Part shown: positions 33,843 through 47,390 of the stretch, in pieces
How the letters are laid out: each line of letters opens with the position of its first letter
How positions within the stretch are numbered: the first letter of the stretch is position 1
Assembly: GCA_903813345.2 (NCBI GenBank)
Contig: CAIIXF020000001.1
Coordinates: 37,667,366 to 37,731,365 of the forward strand
Length of the DNA stretch: 64,000 bases
Source of the DNA: Owenia fusiformis
Taxonomy: Eukaryota; Annelida; Polychaeta; Sabellida; Oweniidae
Reading direction: 5' to 3'
Notes under the pieces: generated by a model
What the model saw: the letters and a program-made list of their open reading frames with translations, nothing else
Told to the model about the DNA's origin: nothing
Database searches by the model: none
Made by a program: the position numbers and the translations under genes

Positions 33843-36800
33843 CTAGGATAATGTCACATTGGCTGCTTGAAGATATTTTTGTAGAAACGTTGATGCATTG
33901 GGCTCCAGTCTTGCAGATATAAGAGCAGGAATCTGAAATACACGTACATGGCTGATGAAACAGGATAGTAAGGCTACCTTTTTGAAAAAAAGCATAACAG
34001 GAACGAAACTCTGTTTTTTCACGATATAAATATAGAATTCACTTCCTGCCATTAATAACCATTCACTGTAAGTGCAATTCAATTCACTGTTTATATTAAG
34101 CAAGTACATTTATACGTAATACTACAGTTATATCAATTAATCACATGTAACATGGTTTAGTTTTTCATGATTTGGGTTATGTATTACAGCTGACAAATAT
34201 ACTTTCAATAATTGTGACGTCAATAGTTTATCATGAAACACTTGTCAGTTACCATAACCAGAACAACAGGTTATTACCATGACAAAATGAAATGGCTCCA
34301 CTTGGCTGAACAAAGTATAAGCGTATTAGAAAGTTCAAAAAATCAATATTTGTTCCCAGGAATTCATATCTAACATTGGATTTGAGATTTCACCTTTCAT
34401 CAGCCCACGGTGACCTTCAAAAGTCAAAAACTCCATACCTAGATCAGTTATTTTGATTCAATTTGAGATCAAATAGGTCTCGAAAGACGCAATGAGATCT
34501 GAAAAAGTAAAACTAGTCACCAAACTAGTCAAAAATTGTGTCATCTACCGAATCACTTAGATAACTCATATGAAAGTGCTGCTTACTTTTCCTGGATTTG
34601 CTGTGGAGAGCTGGTGTAGTTTGTTTGCTAGGTATATTTTAGCATTGGGTATTGTAGAGAATGGGTCAGTGTCCTTTTTGCCAGCAAACATCAGCTGAGA
34701 ATATGCAGTCTGGTATCCTGTTTAATTAGAATAAATCATATTAATGAATTTACGACATACCTGATACTTCATTCCAATGAAAAAAGGTCACCTTATGCAA
34801 TTAAAAATGTATACAAACAGGCACCAGTTTTATAAAAAAAGATGGTCAGGCTGTTGTAAAATGGTGGTACATAAAAACAAATATTGTTAGAATGGATTTA
34901 AAGTTTGCTTTTCCCTCATATTATTGAAACAAACTTGTTGTAAGTGCACAAATTGTCAATTTACAAATTACCAAGCTGCCAGTAGCTTAGTATTGTTTCA
35001 CCACCATGTGGCCAACTTGGGGAAGATAACATGACAAATATATCTTTAACATTCCCTCAAAATTGAACATTTATGATGGATATCAAGATTATTTCTCCTC
35101 AATTCTAGTATATTGAAAGGGCCTTTTTTACTAATCTACTAAAATGAAATTGATAATGAGCACATTCTAGTATAATTATGGGATAAGACTTAAATAGAAT
35201 GACTACCTGGCGTTTCCTCGATTTCAATGAAATGCTCATCATCAGGTATAGATTCATCTTCTGGAAGTTCAAAAAGCCCAATGAGAGCCTGGAGGAGAGG
35301 GGTCCTGAAAATGAACAAAAGAAAATTAAATCCTATGAGAGCAGATACCTACAAAACACCATCTGGTCCAGAGAGACCGATTAGATGAGATAACAATAAA
35401 GCACATATCATTGAGTAAGAGTGTATGTGTAGTGTAATGTTTGATTTCAAGATTGTATTTTACATGATTTTGTTGTGTAATATTATAATTCACGTATCTC
35501 AATAATCATGTCAAATCAAATAATCATGTCAAATCAATTAGGATGTCTTATATCCTAGGCATACGTGCCAGACATAATCAATCAACTAAGTCAATAATAC
35601 GCAATAATCATTGTGATAAAAGTCAAGGACTACCCTGAAATCAAAATGTAAATAAGACATTAATTCATCCTGTTTTATTAGGATTCATTAATCTTTAAAA
35701 TAAAACAACTCTTGACAAGTGTTAAATTACATATATAGTTTATTACATATGGAATATAAACTATATTTTTACATAAAGACTTGGTTCATTACCATAAATT
35801 CTGGTAGTCTCCTGTCATTAAAGCTGGGGTTTCGGTCAGAATATTTGTCATCCCAACCGCACATATTTTACGTTCTGTATGACCAGACACCTTCTGTACC
35901 TCAGAGATGAAGAGTCGATCAAGCACCATACCAAACATCCTGAAGGTAGAAAATTAGAGAATCGTCTGATGGAAACGAAACACAGCTACATCGAGATTCA
36001 AAAAGACAATTAACAAGAAAATTCAACAAAAACATTTTTTTTTAAATCTTTATTTAACAATACAAATCATATTTCAGCTAATTTACTATTCCCTCTCCAA
36101 AATTGCCTAACCATTTCAGATGGCATCTAATTTAAAACATTGTTACAATACTAAACAATGAATATACTATGGCTTACTTTGGCTGAATTGCATCAATCAT
36201 TTCCACAAGAGATCCAGTGCCATGCTTGGCAATATACAGGCAGAAAAATACAAGGAGACCTAAAAGACCAAAACAAAGAATGAATCCAAAATGGATTTTG
36301 GAACCTTTTAATAAACATATAGTTGGGATGAAATGAGAAGTTTTGATACTGCTAGAGTTTATCTTTAAAATAGATGTTTCGAGATGATAATCAATTAACC
36401 CTTTTCAAAACTTTATCATACTCCAAAAGGTTCCAAAAGATTGATCTCACTATTAAGAATCAAAGTTCACTTGCATTGGAAAATTAGTTAAGATATTTTA
36501 TCTATCAAATGTGGTGATGCATTTAACTTACAACTTAAGTTACAACACAAAAACCAGTATCTTCTTTTTCTGAGTATAAAATAACAGCATTGATGGATTT
36601 CTAATGTTAATTGAATATGAATGCATTCAAATTGCACTTACTTTTAATAAATTTTGTTGTTTTTGAACTTGTTAACCTCTGGAAGAGCAGCATAAATACG
36701 CGCTTTAAGTACTGAGCCATTACTTCCCTATAACCAAATAAGGTGTCTTGCACATAATATTTTAAAGTAGATTACATGCAATGTCGGACAAAAGATGGTA

Positions 36801-39800
36801 TATGGTATCCAGTTAGTAAAGTATCAATAAAGCCCACTGAGTACTTTGCGCATTTAGCAAACATGAATGTATTTTTGTATTTTAACGATGAACTGCATTA
36901 TTTCCTTTAATAAACCTGTGAGCCAAATACAATACAATTTTAAATACGGAGAGCATTAGGAAAGAGTTCTTACACAGGCATATGCTGTAGCATACTGTTC
37001 AACAGGTAGAAGCCTTCATGGTCATTACTCTTTGATGCTATCAACTTCTGAAAGATTCCTAAAAGGCCACCCTAAAAAATACAAGGCATATACCTAGTTG
37101 CTCACAATATTATTAGTTCAATCTTAAGTCAATTTGAGGCAAGTTAAAAAATACCTTTTTACCTTGAGAAGGTCAAATCTCAAATCTAAAATCAGATTTG
37201 AATATCTGAAAAATTGGGCCATTTGAAGAAAGTTGAAAAAATACCTTTTTGACCTTTTTTGTCCTCCAGGTCACTGAATAGGGGTGAGACGACAACCCGA
37301 TGAGTCGAGGACTCGCGGGTTTGGGGCTTCAAGTCGAGTCGAATCGAGTCGAAGTTGATGAATCGAATCATTTTCGAGTTGAGAAAAAAAATCGAAAAAA
37401 TAAAAATTCAGAAAAATACTGTCAATATGCATGTTTTTACTCGATATTGCGTTGAATATATAAGTTTCAATGACTTGGATATGCTTGTATTAAATTATTA
37501 TATTGTATGTACACATAAATGAAAGAATATATGTAATAAAATCAGAATAAACTTACGACGAATTGTGTTTGTTTATATTTCCGGCTTTCCACCATTGACG
37601 CATTAAAAATACGAACGGTCAAAAGCGATGTTGTTCGCACTTTATCTGACTCGAAACGGATTCGAAACTTGAATCGTTATTTTCTGACTCGAATCAGATT
37701 CGACTCGAATCGGATTTTTTCGACTCGTCTCACCCCTATCATTGAAGGTCAAACCTCAAATCTAAAGTCACAGATTTGAACTTCTGAGAACTTGTACATG
37801 ATTTTGAAAAGAATTGAAGTCAGTCTAAACAGTATTTGCTAGATCTGATTCTGTTGGAATTTTGTTTATAATATAATTTATTTCAAATTAATATGGGCAA
37901 TATAGATTTTGATTCTTTGGAAAACATATAAGAGAAATGTACATTTTAAGCAGTGTGGTATATAACAAAAAATATTGAAATAAGAACTTACAATTTGCTC
38001 TGTTTCAATCTGGCCAGGCCCCTTCTCAACATATGCTTGCAACAGACGGACCAGAGGAGGTATGTTCCCAGGTCTCTCCCACAACACAGGAGTCAACAGA
38101 AAAGGGAACAGAGCCATATAAGGATCAGGGATACTGGTAGTGTGCATCTCAAGAAGCAAAGACAAAATTTGGAACACATAAGGGATGAACTCTGAAAATA
38201 TATTTTAATTTTTAAACTTTTCAATATCAAATTGAAACTTTCAGTATGCAAAGTCTTCTAATATTTCAAATAATATGTATTCATGACTTGATTTCATTTC
38301 TAATAACAACCCGACTTTGTGTGTCATATTCACCTTAAACCTGTACATTAATCAAAAACATTTTATAAAATGAAAAATTACCTTGAACATCTTGTTGGAG
38401 GATTTCTTGGAATGGTGGGAAGAGATTTTGTTCAAAGCTTGTGACTGCCTCTGGACTGGCCTTACAAGTATTACGTATACATACACAGAGAGACTCAAAC
38501 AGGTAGTGGTTGAAGTGTGGCTTGCTGGGATTCTGTAATACAGTTAATATATTAGCAATCTAGTGTTGTAAGTTGTAGAGGAAACTGCAGTGGCAGTTGA
38601 CACAATTATGAACAATTTTGCACCATCTTGCATATATAAAAATCAAGCAAGAATGTTTTTTGAAGCCTCTATTTTTGAAAATATTGCATGAATTTAATTC
38701 CAAAACAGTTTATTAATGCTTTAACTAATGTAAAAATCTGTGTCAGATCGCAATGAGACGATTAATGAAACTGAAGTTGACACAATTATACAAGGCTCTA
38801 ACTGTATCAATTATGACACTCTCCAATACTGCACCAATACATTAGTGGTTTCCTTGAATTTTAATGACAATATTTATGTGGTGCCTACACAACAGCTCAA
38901 GATGATGACATTACAGCACTTTGAAAAGTGTGATAAAATTATTGAAAAACCATAAACAAAACAATAATCATTTTAAGAAATATAAGAAAACAAGTATTAT
39001 TTCCATGTTCTGTAGAACATATATTACAAATTGAATCATTTTGTATGACAAACAAACATAACTCATCTTAATTTACCTTGCTGACAGCAATTATTGTCTG
39101 AGTAAGTTGAGGCACCAGGGTGCCTACATAGGGCAATATTCCCTCTCCCAACAATGAGATTGTTCGCATAACAGCTATAAAAAAGACAAGTATTCCTACA
39201 TAACAAAAGAGGAAACAGTTCAATTTAGTCCCAAAGTTTTGGCAACATAAAAAAACTAGTGATGCAAGTAAGGCGACCTTTTTACTCAATCACTACTCTA
39301 CGCCCGGTATTTTTCGCGTGCAATTTAGTTTCGCGCTTTTCGCGACTGTGTTAAAATCGCGAAAATTAATCGTCGCGAATTTCGCCAATTAAAGGCTGAG
39401 GTGCAACATGGCGTTGACTAAGACATAGAAATTGTAAATCTTATCAAAATATGACATTGGGTAGGTCTTATTACTGTAGATAAGGTAAATTAGTTTACAG
39501 ATCTTGAGGATCCAGAGAATAATGGAATTTAAAACTTTGAAATCCGCGAAATTTAATGGCCGCGAGATTGGTATTTCTCAAAATTCGCGAAATTAAAACT
39601 CGCGGAAAATACCAGGCGTACAGTATGTAAAACAGTATGAGGATTGATTTAATAGATTCAATTGATGGCTTTTATTGATAGCAAATGCATTCTATTTACT
39701 TCCTCATGGTAAATTTGTATGATTGCCATTAAAAATTAATTACTGGACATTTTAAGGTCTCAATTTTAAAAATAGAATCCATTCAAGTGTGCACTTCTGA

Positions 39801-42800
39801 AAATGACAATTAAGGGCCTACATTTGAGCAAACCATCTCTTAACACATATTTGATTCTAAAAAAACGTGTTTATTATTACATAGCTATTAAACCGTATTA
39901 ATCTAAAATTGATAATACTGTAGGTTCAAATGCACATTACATTTGGTTATAAAGGTTTCAAAAATCAACAGAATGAAATGTCACCTTTCATTATATATTC
40001 ATTTTCTCGAGACTCTGGTTTGGACATGGCAGCAAACAGATTGGTCAGCAGCTGCTCAACATGTGGTTGAATATGTGCTCTCGTCACACTGAAATATAAG
40101 ATAAAAGTCTTAAAAATAGCACTTATACTTGAGGCTGAAAATCTAGTATATAAAGATGATCATACATACATACATAAAACATGCATAATTAGATAAAACA
40201 ATAAAACACCTACTCTGTGAAGATGGATTAAATATGTTTTTGTCAAGTTTATTTCTAAACAAAAGATAAATACGTAGAAGATGTAGTGGTGATGCACATT
40301 GCACAGCTTTCCAAAAATACCAAGAAACCCAACAGGGTCAGTTGATTCTTTTTTATTTTATTTTTTGCAAATCCCTACTTGTCTAAAAAGATTATTATCA
40401 GAAGAATACTTACGCTGGCTGCCCTTGTGGATTTTTCAACATGAACATGCGCTCTAAGCCATGTGCCGCATAGCTGTGCTGTACAACACTATTAGCTAAT
40501 AAGTGCTTTATAATCAAAGGAATACAAGCTATTGTGATATCATTGGGAAGTTGGTTCCTGAAGGTCATCACATACTTCAGGGCATCTGCCTTGAGAATTG
40601 GCCTCTCATTAACTACAATAAATTAACATAACAAAATGTCACAAATGTGTTACTATTTGAATGCAACAATCTGTTGCAGAACACTGGGAACAAAAGAAAT
40701 AATGATGTCACTTAAGTGTTGCCATAGATACCCATGAAACAAGTAATCTACACTTTTATTTTGCAATTCCAGTACTCTGGTCACTTGAAAGCCAGTGTTG
40801 TTACAAATCCAATGAGAGAATGATGTGACTTAAGTAAGATTACTTTACACGACTCACATGTGCTTTATTTGCCAGAAAAACACTAACAAAGAAAGCAATA
40901 GATCTGTAATATTTTGGATGAACAAGGAGATATACGTAATAATACCATTTTCATTTTGGAGATCAGGGACTATTTGACTGTTGAAAAAATCCTGGAGGTT
41001 CACTAGAGAACTTGTCTGTGTAATACCATGCTGAAAAAATAAAACACTCATTATCCTTGGATTTCATCACTCTATATTATATACAAAACGTAGATAATTT
41101 GATGCGATTCATCGGTATGAACATCATTTGAGATAATAGCATACTTTAGTACCCTAAAATGCCTCATTACTACTGTAGAACAATGTCATGCTTTAGTTGT
41201 ACATATTTATTATGTATTAATCTCCCATTATAGTCATTGGCATAGTAGTGTAAAACCCTCATAGTATATTTGATTTCTTCATTATTACAGCAGAACATCT
41301 ACAGAATTCAGTTATGTACCATACCTTCTGAGTCTGTGCTTTGGCAGCAAGTGTGGTAACAAGGTACACTGCAACATCTTTGTGCTTCCAGTTAGCAGCT
41401 GGATTCTGTTGATACAATGCCAGGTTAGACTCCACATATTGGGAGAAATTCTCTATGACAGGACCCTCAAACTGTTTACTCAATGCACGTACCAAATCAC
41501 ATGCAGCACGTCTCCGTGTATCAACATCTGCAAGAATGTTATTTTTATATCAATATGTTGTAGATCACTGACATATTTTAGATAAGGTTTTACATAATAA
41601 CTTAGTTTTGGGTAAGTAAATTTGATTTAAATCAAAGCTACAAGTATACCTGAGCCTTCAATGTCTCTCCTGATGTATTCCTCTGGGTTGTCTTCAAAGC
41701 CTTCTTCATCTGCCTCTGAAATATTCAATTTATGTGTGTACTTCTGTCGTATAACATCAAAAATAGTCAAACATAAGACTTGGATGAATCAGATATTAGC
41801 AATTTTTAAATAACAAGGAATAGAGTTTAACATTGCCTGAAACAGATATGAATTGAGATAAATACCATATTGACATTTTCATTGGATTGTGGTTCAACAT
41901 TTGAAAATGATACACAATATATCAATTCCTCAAGACACATGAAGTCTCCATACCCCCATGATCCCAACCCCACTTCTTCCTATATCTATTTTCTGCACAG
42001 AGCCTACTGGGCTGGGACATGATGCATAGCTACTTTTGAAACTTTCACCTGCTTACCTCTGAATTGCATGTTTGGCACAATAACTTTCTCACAGATACTA
42101 CTCAATGTGCTTGGGTCAAACAGGTGCTTATAGCCAGGTCTCTCTGCCACTGATGTCAGGAAGTTAATAGCATTCGTCACAAGCTATAAGTAAAACATGT
42201 AATGGATAGATACATATGACTGGGGTAACATGAAACATCATATTTTCTCATCAATTACAAGAGACAAGTTGCATAAGCAAGTCTTACAAAAACTGTGCTT
42301 GCTGTGGCCACTTTGAAAAAATTTGCATCTCCGGTAATATGCACAACTTAAATTAACACCAGTTGTATGCATTAAGGGATACTATTGTAGACATATGAGT
42401 CACATATTTATGGAGCTATGGGTTTAAGGTTTATTTATTTACAGGGTTTATCTGGAGAATAATTGTATTTTATATTTACCAGATCATATTTCACTTGCTG
42501 TCCAGTTGATACTAGCAAATTCCATATATCAGTTACAAAAGTTGGCAAGTGTGCTGAAAATTCCTCATCATATTTCTGGGCGTAGAGTCCTACATTGTCA
42601 CATATTTGAGACTTGACCTGCTCCAATAGACCTGCTTCTTCATCTTCCTAAACATAAATTACAAGTACTGAAGTTAAAATATCATATTATCATTCAATTT
42701 TACTGTATAGAAATTATTAGGGGTGAGACGACAACCCGATGAGTCGAGGACTCGCGGGTTTGGGGCTTCGAGTCGAGTCGAATCGAGTCGAAGTTGATGA

Positions 42801-45800
42801 ATCGAATCATTTTCGAGTTGAGAAAAAAATTCGAAAAAATACTGTCAATATGCATGTTTTTACTCGATATTGCATTGAATATATAAGTTTCAATGACTTG
42901 GATATGCTTGTATTAAATTATTATATTGTATGTACACATAAATGAAAGAATATATGTAATAAAATCAGAATAAACTTACGACGAATTGTGCTTGTTTATA
43001 TTTCCGGCTTTCCACCATTGACGCATTAAAAATACGAACGGTCAAAAGCGATGTTGTTCGCACTTCGCGCGACTCGAAACAGATTCGAAACTCGAATCGT
43101 CATTTTCTGACTCGAATCGGATTCGACTCGAATCGGATTTTTTCGACTCGTCTCACCCCTAGAAATTATATTATACAGAAGATAATCAACATAATAGAAG
43201 TATCATATTCAAAATATCCTTCAGTACAAAATTGACACTCTATCTTGTTTCTGAAGACACAAAAGCTGACCATGCATCGGAATGAACTTAAAATCTCGAA
43301 ACCATGTAATCCATCAGATATAGATATAGAAATATTTTCAAATACCCTTTGTGAGATGATGTTAAAATACAAGAAATCAATTTCTGTTCCCACTCACATG
43401 TGTTTGCAATAGTTTGTTGTCTATTAGAAGCAAAGAGTGGAAGTGACCCATCCATGTTCCCATGTTATCTTCAAAATATTCAGGTAGGTCCTGCAAAGAA
43501 AAAACAAACATTTTTGTTCCAGTTTTCAACTTTTTAAAGCATTAATTATAATTCAAATTGAATTTACATAACATGAAATAGCGAACTCCTTTTTACCATA
43601 AAAGTAAAACGTTTGATCCTCAATATGCATGAATGCCATTTTCCTCTTAGATGTCTTTGATAATGTTTAATAATTTTCACAGAATGGGGAAAACATATTG
43701 AATATGGAAAGATTCTAGACTCACCTGAAAGTTAAGGCTGTAGAAGATCTTACAAATAAGAACTAGGGAGCTGAAAATAATCTTCAATGCTGCGAGGTTA
43801 CTGGCATTTTGATTGGCTCGCTCCATAGTATCCTAAAACAAAGATATAAATTAAACTTTTGGGCTCACCTTAATATTACTATAATAATAAGAATGACTAT
43901 GCTACTCATGAGTAAACTTTTGAAACAAGGCATTTTATCAATAAGACAAATTGTCACAACCTGGTTTAAAAAAGTGTAGCAATTTATTACAGACACCAAA
44001 CACTGATGCTAGGTGCAAGTCACAAAACTCTGTGGCTATGACATCCCTTTTTACTGGTGACAACAAAACAGAAGAATGATTATATTAATGTTTATCAGAC
44101 ATTCGGGGACCCTGAAATGTATACATACTACGAAATACTGATTAGAACTTTGTACATTTGGTCTCCTAAGATTTCACTTACATTGAACAACTGTGTCAAC
44201 GGAGCAGCGAAATTATCTAATACATATTTGATTTCCGTCCACAATTTTTGAGATTTGAATTCATGGCGATACCTGCAATGTAAAACACCATCAAATATAA
44301 GACAAATTAGATAAACTTACTGGAATAAATAAACATTTAAAAGGGTAAAACGGAGAGACAGCATTTATTTCTTATAAGGTAAAACTTTGGCTCTTGATTC
44401 GCAATCACATTTAACTTTATCTTTGTTATTATTTCCATTATAAGGTCATGTTAAAATCCTACTATACCCCTTAAAACAATAATTGGGAATGAGAAAAGAT
44501 TATTGTATAATGCCCTTAATATCCATCGAGGATTCTCTGGCATCCCTTTATCTTTATCTTTCAATAAATGACTTTTAGTTACTAATGATAAATACTAGAA
44601 TGTTTCAGAATCATACCTCTTGAATATGGAGTGTGCTGTTCTGAGGACTCCATTTATAACATGAGTGTCTCCACTTTGAAACTTTGACACCATTTCACCA
44701 AGAAGTTCTGGCCACTTGTCGGGAAAATCCTCCCGTCCAATGTTACTTATAGCATCACTAAACTGAAATAGCAAAATGAGGAATTATTTTATCGAATTAA
44801 ATGTGAGCAAGAAACGCTGACCACATGTGGTTGTGGTAAAATTAGACATTACAGAACACACAAGGCCTGAATATTTCAATAAATAAGCTTCCATACATGT
44901 ATAGTCGGCCATTTTACAAAACCATGTGCTTCAGATGAGTAAAGATGATGAGTAATGGGCAGGTTTTCTATACTAGACTTAGGTGCAAACTAATAATAAG
45001 GCATCTGTTGCAAAATGTCACCACCTGTCATTTGTTACAGACACCGACCACAGAATGCCGAACACCAACCACCAAACACCAGTCCATAAAAATTGGAAAT
45101 ATATAACAATATGTCATCACATGTAGTGGTGACATAATTTAGCATTTCTAGAACCTTACAAACTCCTACCTGTTTCTGAATATGTTCAGGACTCTTCAGC
45201 ATAAGTCCAACAATGAACTGTTTTATTGCAACTCTGTCATTTGCGTGTATTTTATCACCAGAATCTTCAATCTAAATGGATAATAATTTCAAGATTAGCT
45301 GACAGTTACTAAACAGTACAGGGTGTTCCAAAAGTAACAGGACTGGTGCTGGCATTTTGTCGAATATGCACCAATCGTCTTCAAAATTTTACATAATGTA
45401 CTTCCATGTATTGTAACTAAGACTGCCAAGTTTTGACAAAAATTATGAAACTGGGGTAGAGTTATGGTTGCTATGGCAACATGACATCACAATACCCGGG
45501 GCAACATTCCACACAGAAAGTTACAGAGACTTTAAGCATTTTGTACATCCCATAGCAAAGTTAGAATCCAACAACTGGTGGGAATTACATTTGCTAAATA
45601 CATTATTTGATATTCCTATGTATCCTCTACTTTGAAAAGTAGAGTCCTCTTTGGTCAGTCCAAGAGTAGCACTCAGTATCCATGACTCAAACACATGAGT
45701 GAACCCATTTGATGACATGTCACGCAGGGTCGATAGGACAACTTGGAGAAGGTCATTCTCATCTTTAAAGGTCTTACCGCGCTGATTAGCATTCCATTAC

Positions 45801-47322
45801 CCATATAAAAGTAAAAATTAGATATTGCATGATCAGAAGAGTATGATGCATGGTCTTAGATCTCAAGATCTAGCTCCGCTATAGCTGCAGTGGTCTTTAA
45901 TGCTGACTTGCGGGCAGACGCCTTATCAAGGTGGATGACTGGCTTCAAATTGGGTCTTTTCAAAAACTCAACAATGAATTGTGCAGACTGTTATACATAA
46001 TAATATTTTAGGAAATTGAATAAATATTATTATTTTGAAATCATGCTTGAATCTGAGTTGTATAGCAACCCCATAACTATAAAGCAACTAATAAAACAAA
46101 CAAGAACTTTTGTATTGTAATAGGCGAATTAGATACTTTCTTCAGTCATATAAAAATGTTAGATATTACATTTTCATGAAAAAGTTGCCCCGGGTATTGT
46201 GATGTCACGTTACTATAGTAACCATAACTTTACCCGCATTTTATCATTTTTTCTGAAACTTTGCAATTTTAGTTGCACTATTTCAAAGTATAATTTGTGA
46301 AAATTTGAACATACTCGGTGCAGAATTGACAAAATGCCAGCACCAGTCCTGTTACTTTTGGAACACCCTGTATACCCAACATAGCAACTAAAGTCCATTT
46401 TGCTTTTAATTGTCAGTCCAGGGGAGATGTCATTTGGGGGTAATTTGTACATGTTATTAGAATATACATACTCAATAAAATTGTCTTCGATAGCAAGATT
46501 GTGAAGTAATAATTATCAGCTGTATTGGAATCAGTGACTATAAACATGCATTTGGTTAAATTAAAGGAAGAATCAGAGCTATGGTGTTGAATACACCATA
46601 CATCAAAAATCAAATATAAAAATAAGTCACATTTTGTTGTATTTTGTTACCATAAAAAGATGTTTGCCTTATCACTGATATATCTATAACATACCACTCT
46701 CCAGTTGCGCTTCACATAATTCTTGAACATAATTGAAGCACTGACTCTAATGGGGTCAGCACAGTCTGGTTTGTCAATAAGATGTAGCAGCAGAATTGGA
46801 TAGTTTTGGTTTCCTTCTATTGATTCTAGAAACTTCTCAGCTGAAAGAAAAATGGAAAATAAAGCGTTACCCCTTGAACATTTTGAGGCAATGAAGGTGT
46901 AATCCTGCCATTAAAAGAAAAAATTCAATGATTTCAAGGATCTTTGCCCATATTGAGTTGTATGAGCACAGTTTATTCCAATACATTAACCCATGCTATT
47001 TTGCCGACAAACTATGCTCATTAAGGACATTAGGACATTTAAAAGGATACAGGCAATAAATATGATTGTGAAATCAGTCTTGTCACAAGTCATAACTTTA
47101 TTAAGTACTATACTGTATTTATTTTCATAAAATAACAACATCATGCTGGATAACTGGGTACCCAATATGAATAAGGAATATATTGGATATACAGTCACTA
47201 AGGGAAGATTTATAACTGGATTTATTTATTTCCTTACCATTTTTTCTTTCTGCAAAGTCGACACTAAGTGTCTTTTCTAAATAGCCCCCAAGAGTCTGTA
47301 GGTTCCCTTCATTTACTTCCAT
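33843..47322 (-). CDS. CSE1L: Exportin-2 (CAS/Cse1), complete 24-exon gene
   Basis: Nuclear export receptor that recycles importin-alpha to the cytoplasm with RanGTP (family knowledge). All 24 exons join in frame to 967 codons (human protein 971). Exons in transcript order: 47322-47238, 46840-46695, 45271-45170, 44762-44617, 44272-44182, 43832-43725, 43490-43398, 42647-42480, 42183-42057, 41715-41650, 41527-41325, 41030-40946, 40612-40414, 40088-39985, 39174-39077, 38532-38382, 38191-37992, 37071-36974, 36727-36642, 36259-36178, 35939-35793, 35304-35207, 34717-34587, 33932-33843. Start MEVNEGNLQTLGGYLEKTL matches the importin-beta N-terminal domain. Diagnostic blocks follow: GREDFPDKWPELL, LKSQ/VKSQICDN with LYAQKYDEEF, NWKHKDVAVYLVT, YMALFPFLLTPVLWER, SSKTTKFIK, and end YLQAANVTLS. 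No frameshift or internal stop. A possible acceptor (GTATTTTAG, 47337-47345 on the minus strand) just before the ATG suggests a 5' UTR intron. It is convergent with the peptidase gene. Confidence 0.98.
37125..37840. repeat. AGGTCA-type repeat fragment split by a hAT MITE
   Basis: Segments 37125-37278 and 37739-37840 match the tandem unit at 10540-11560 (GTCAATTTGAGGCAAGTTAA, CTTGAGAAGGTC, TCAGATTTGAA). They would be contiguous without the element at 37279-37738. Confidence 0.8.
37279..37738. mobile_element. hAT-type MITE, copy 1
   Basis: 460 bp with TIRs TAGGGGTGAGACGA and TCGTCTCACCCCTA. The 8-bp flanks are TCACTGAA and TCATTGAA (7 of 8 match), the target duplication length typical of hAT. 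Subterminal GAGTCGA/TCGAATC strings repeat on both strands. There is no transposase. It lies in a CSE1L intron, inside an older AGGTCA-type repeat. Confidence 0.9.
39301..39618. mobile_element. TA-flanked MITE with CGCG-rich ends
   Basis: 318 bp. The left end CGCCCGGTATTTTTCGCG is mirrored by CGCGGAAAATACCAGGCG, flanked by TA on each side. TTCGCG/CGCGAA motifs recur about a dozen times in an otherwise AT-rich CSE1L intron. Confidence 0.8.
42718..43161. mobile_element. hAT-type MITE, copy 2
   Basis: 444 bp, nearly identical to 37279-37738, with the same TAGGGGTGAGACGA TIRs. The 8-bp target duplication GAAATTAT is perfect (42710-42717 and 43162-43169). It lies in the CSE1L intron between the exons at 43398-43490 and 42480-42647. 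Confidence 0.95.
45000..45145. repeat. Short repeat shared with 11585-11690
   Basis: Contains TTACAGACACCGACC, CCAACCACCAAACACC and AACAATATGTCATCACAT, then GTGGTGACATAA. It matches the segment around 11588-11690 (ACAGACGCCGGATGCCAACC, AACAATATGTCACCACTT). A dispersed element in a CSE1L intron. Confidence 0.6.
45319..46370. mobile_element. Mariner-like element, degenerate
   Basis: 1,052 bp. TIRs start CAGGGTGTTCCAAAAGTAAC and the right end is the exact inverse, extending over about 30 bp, flanked by TA (45317-45318 and 46371-46372). The interior has only fragmented minus-strand frames (for example 45521-45718), with no complete transposase. Minus-strand sequence near 45880-45990 still reads as a charged helix-like fragment. 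It lies in the CSE1L intron between exons 2 and 3. Confidence 0.85.
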
Positions 47323-47390
47323 TGTTATGGTATAGTCTAAAATACAAAAAGTTGTCGATTATTTTAAACTAACTTTGTGACTCCCATAGG

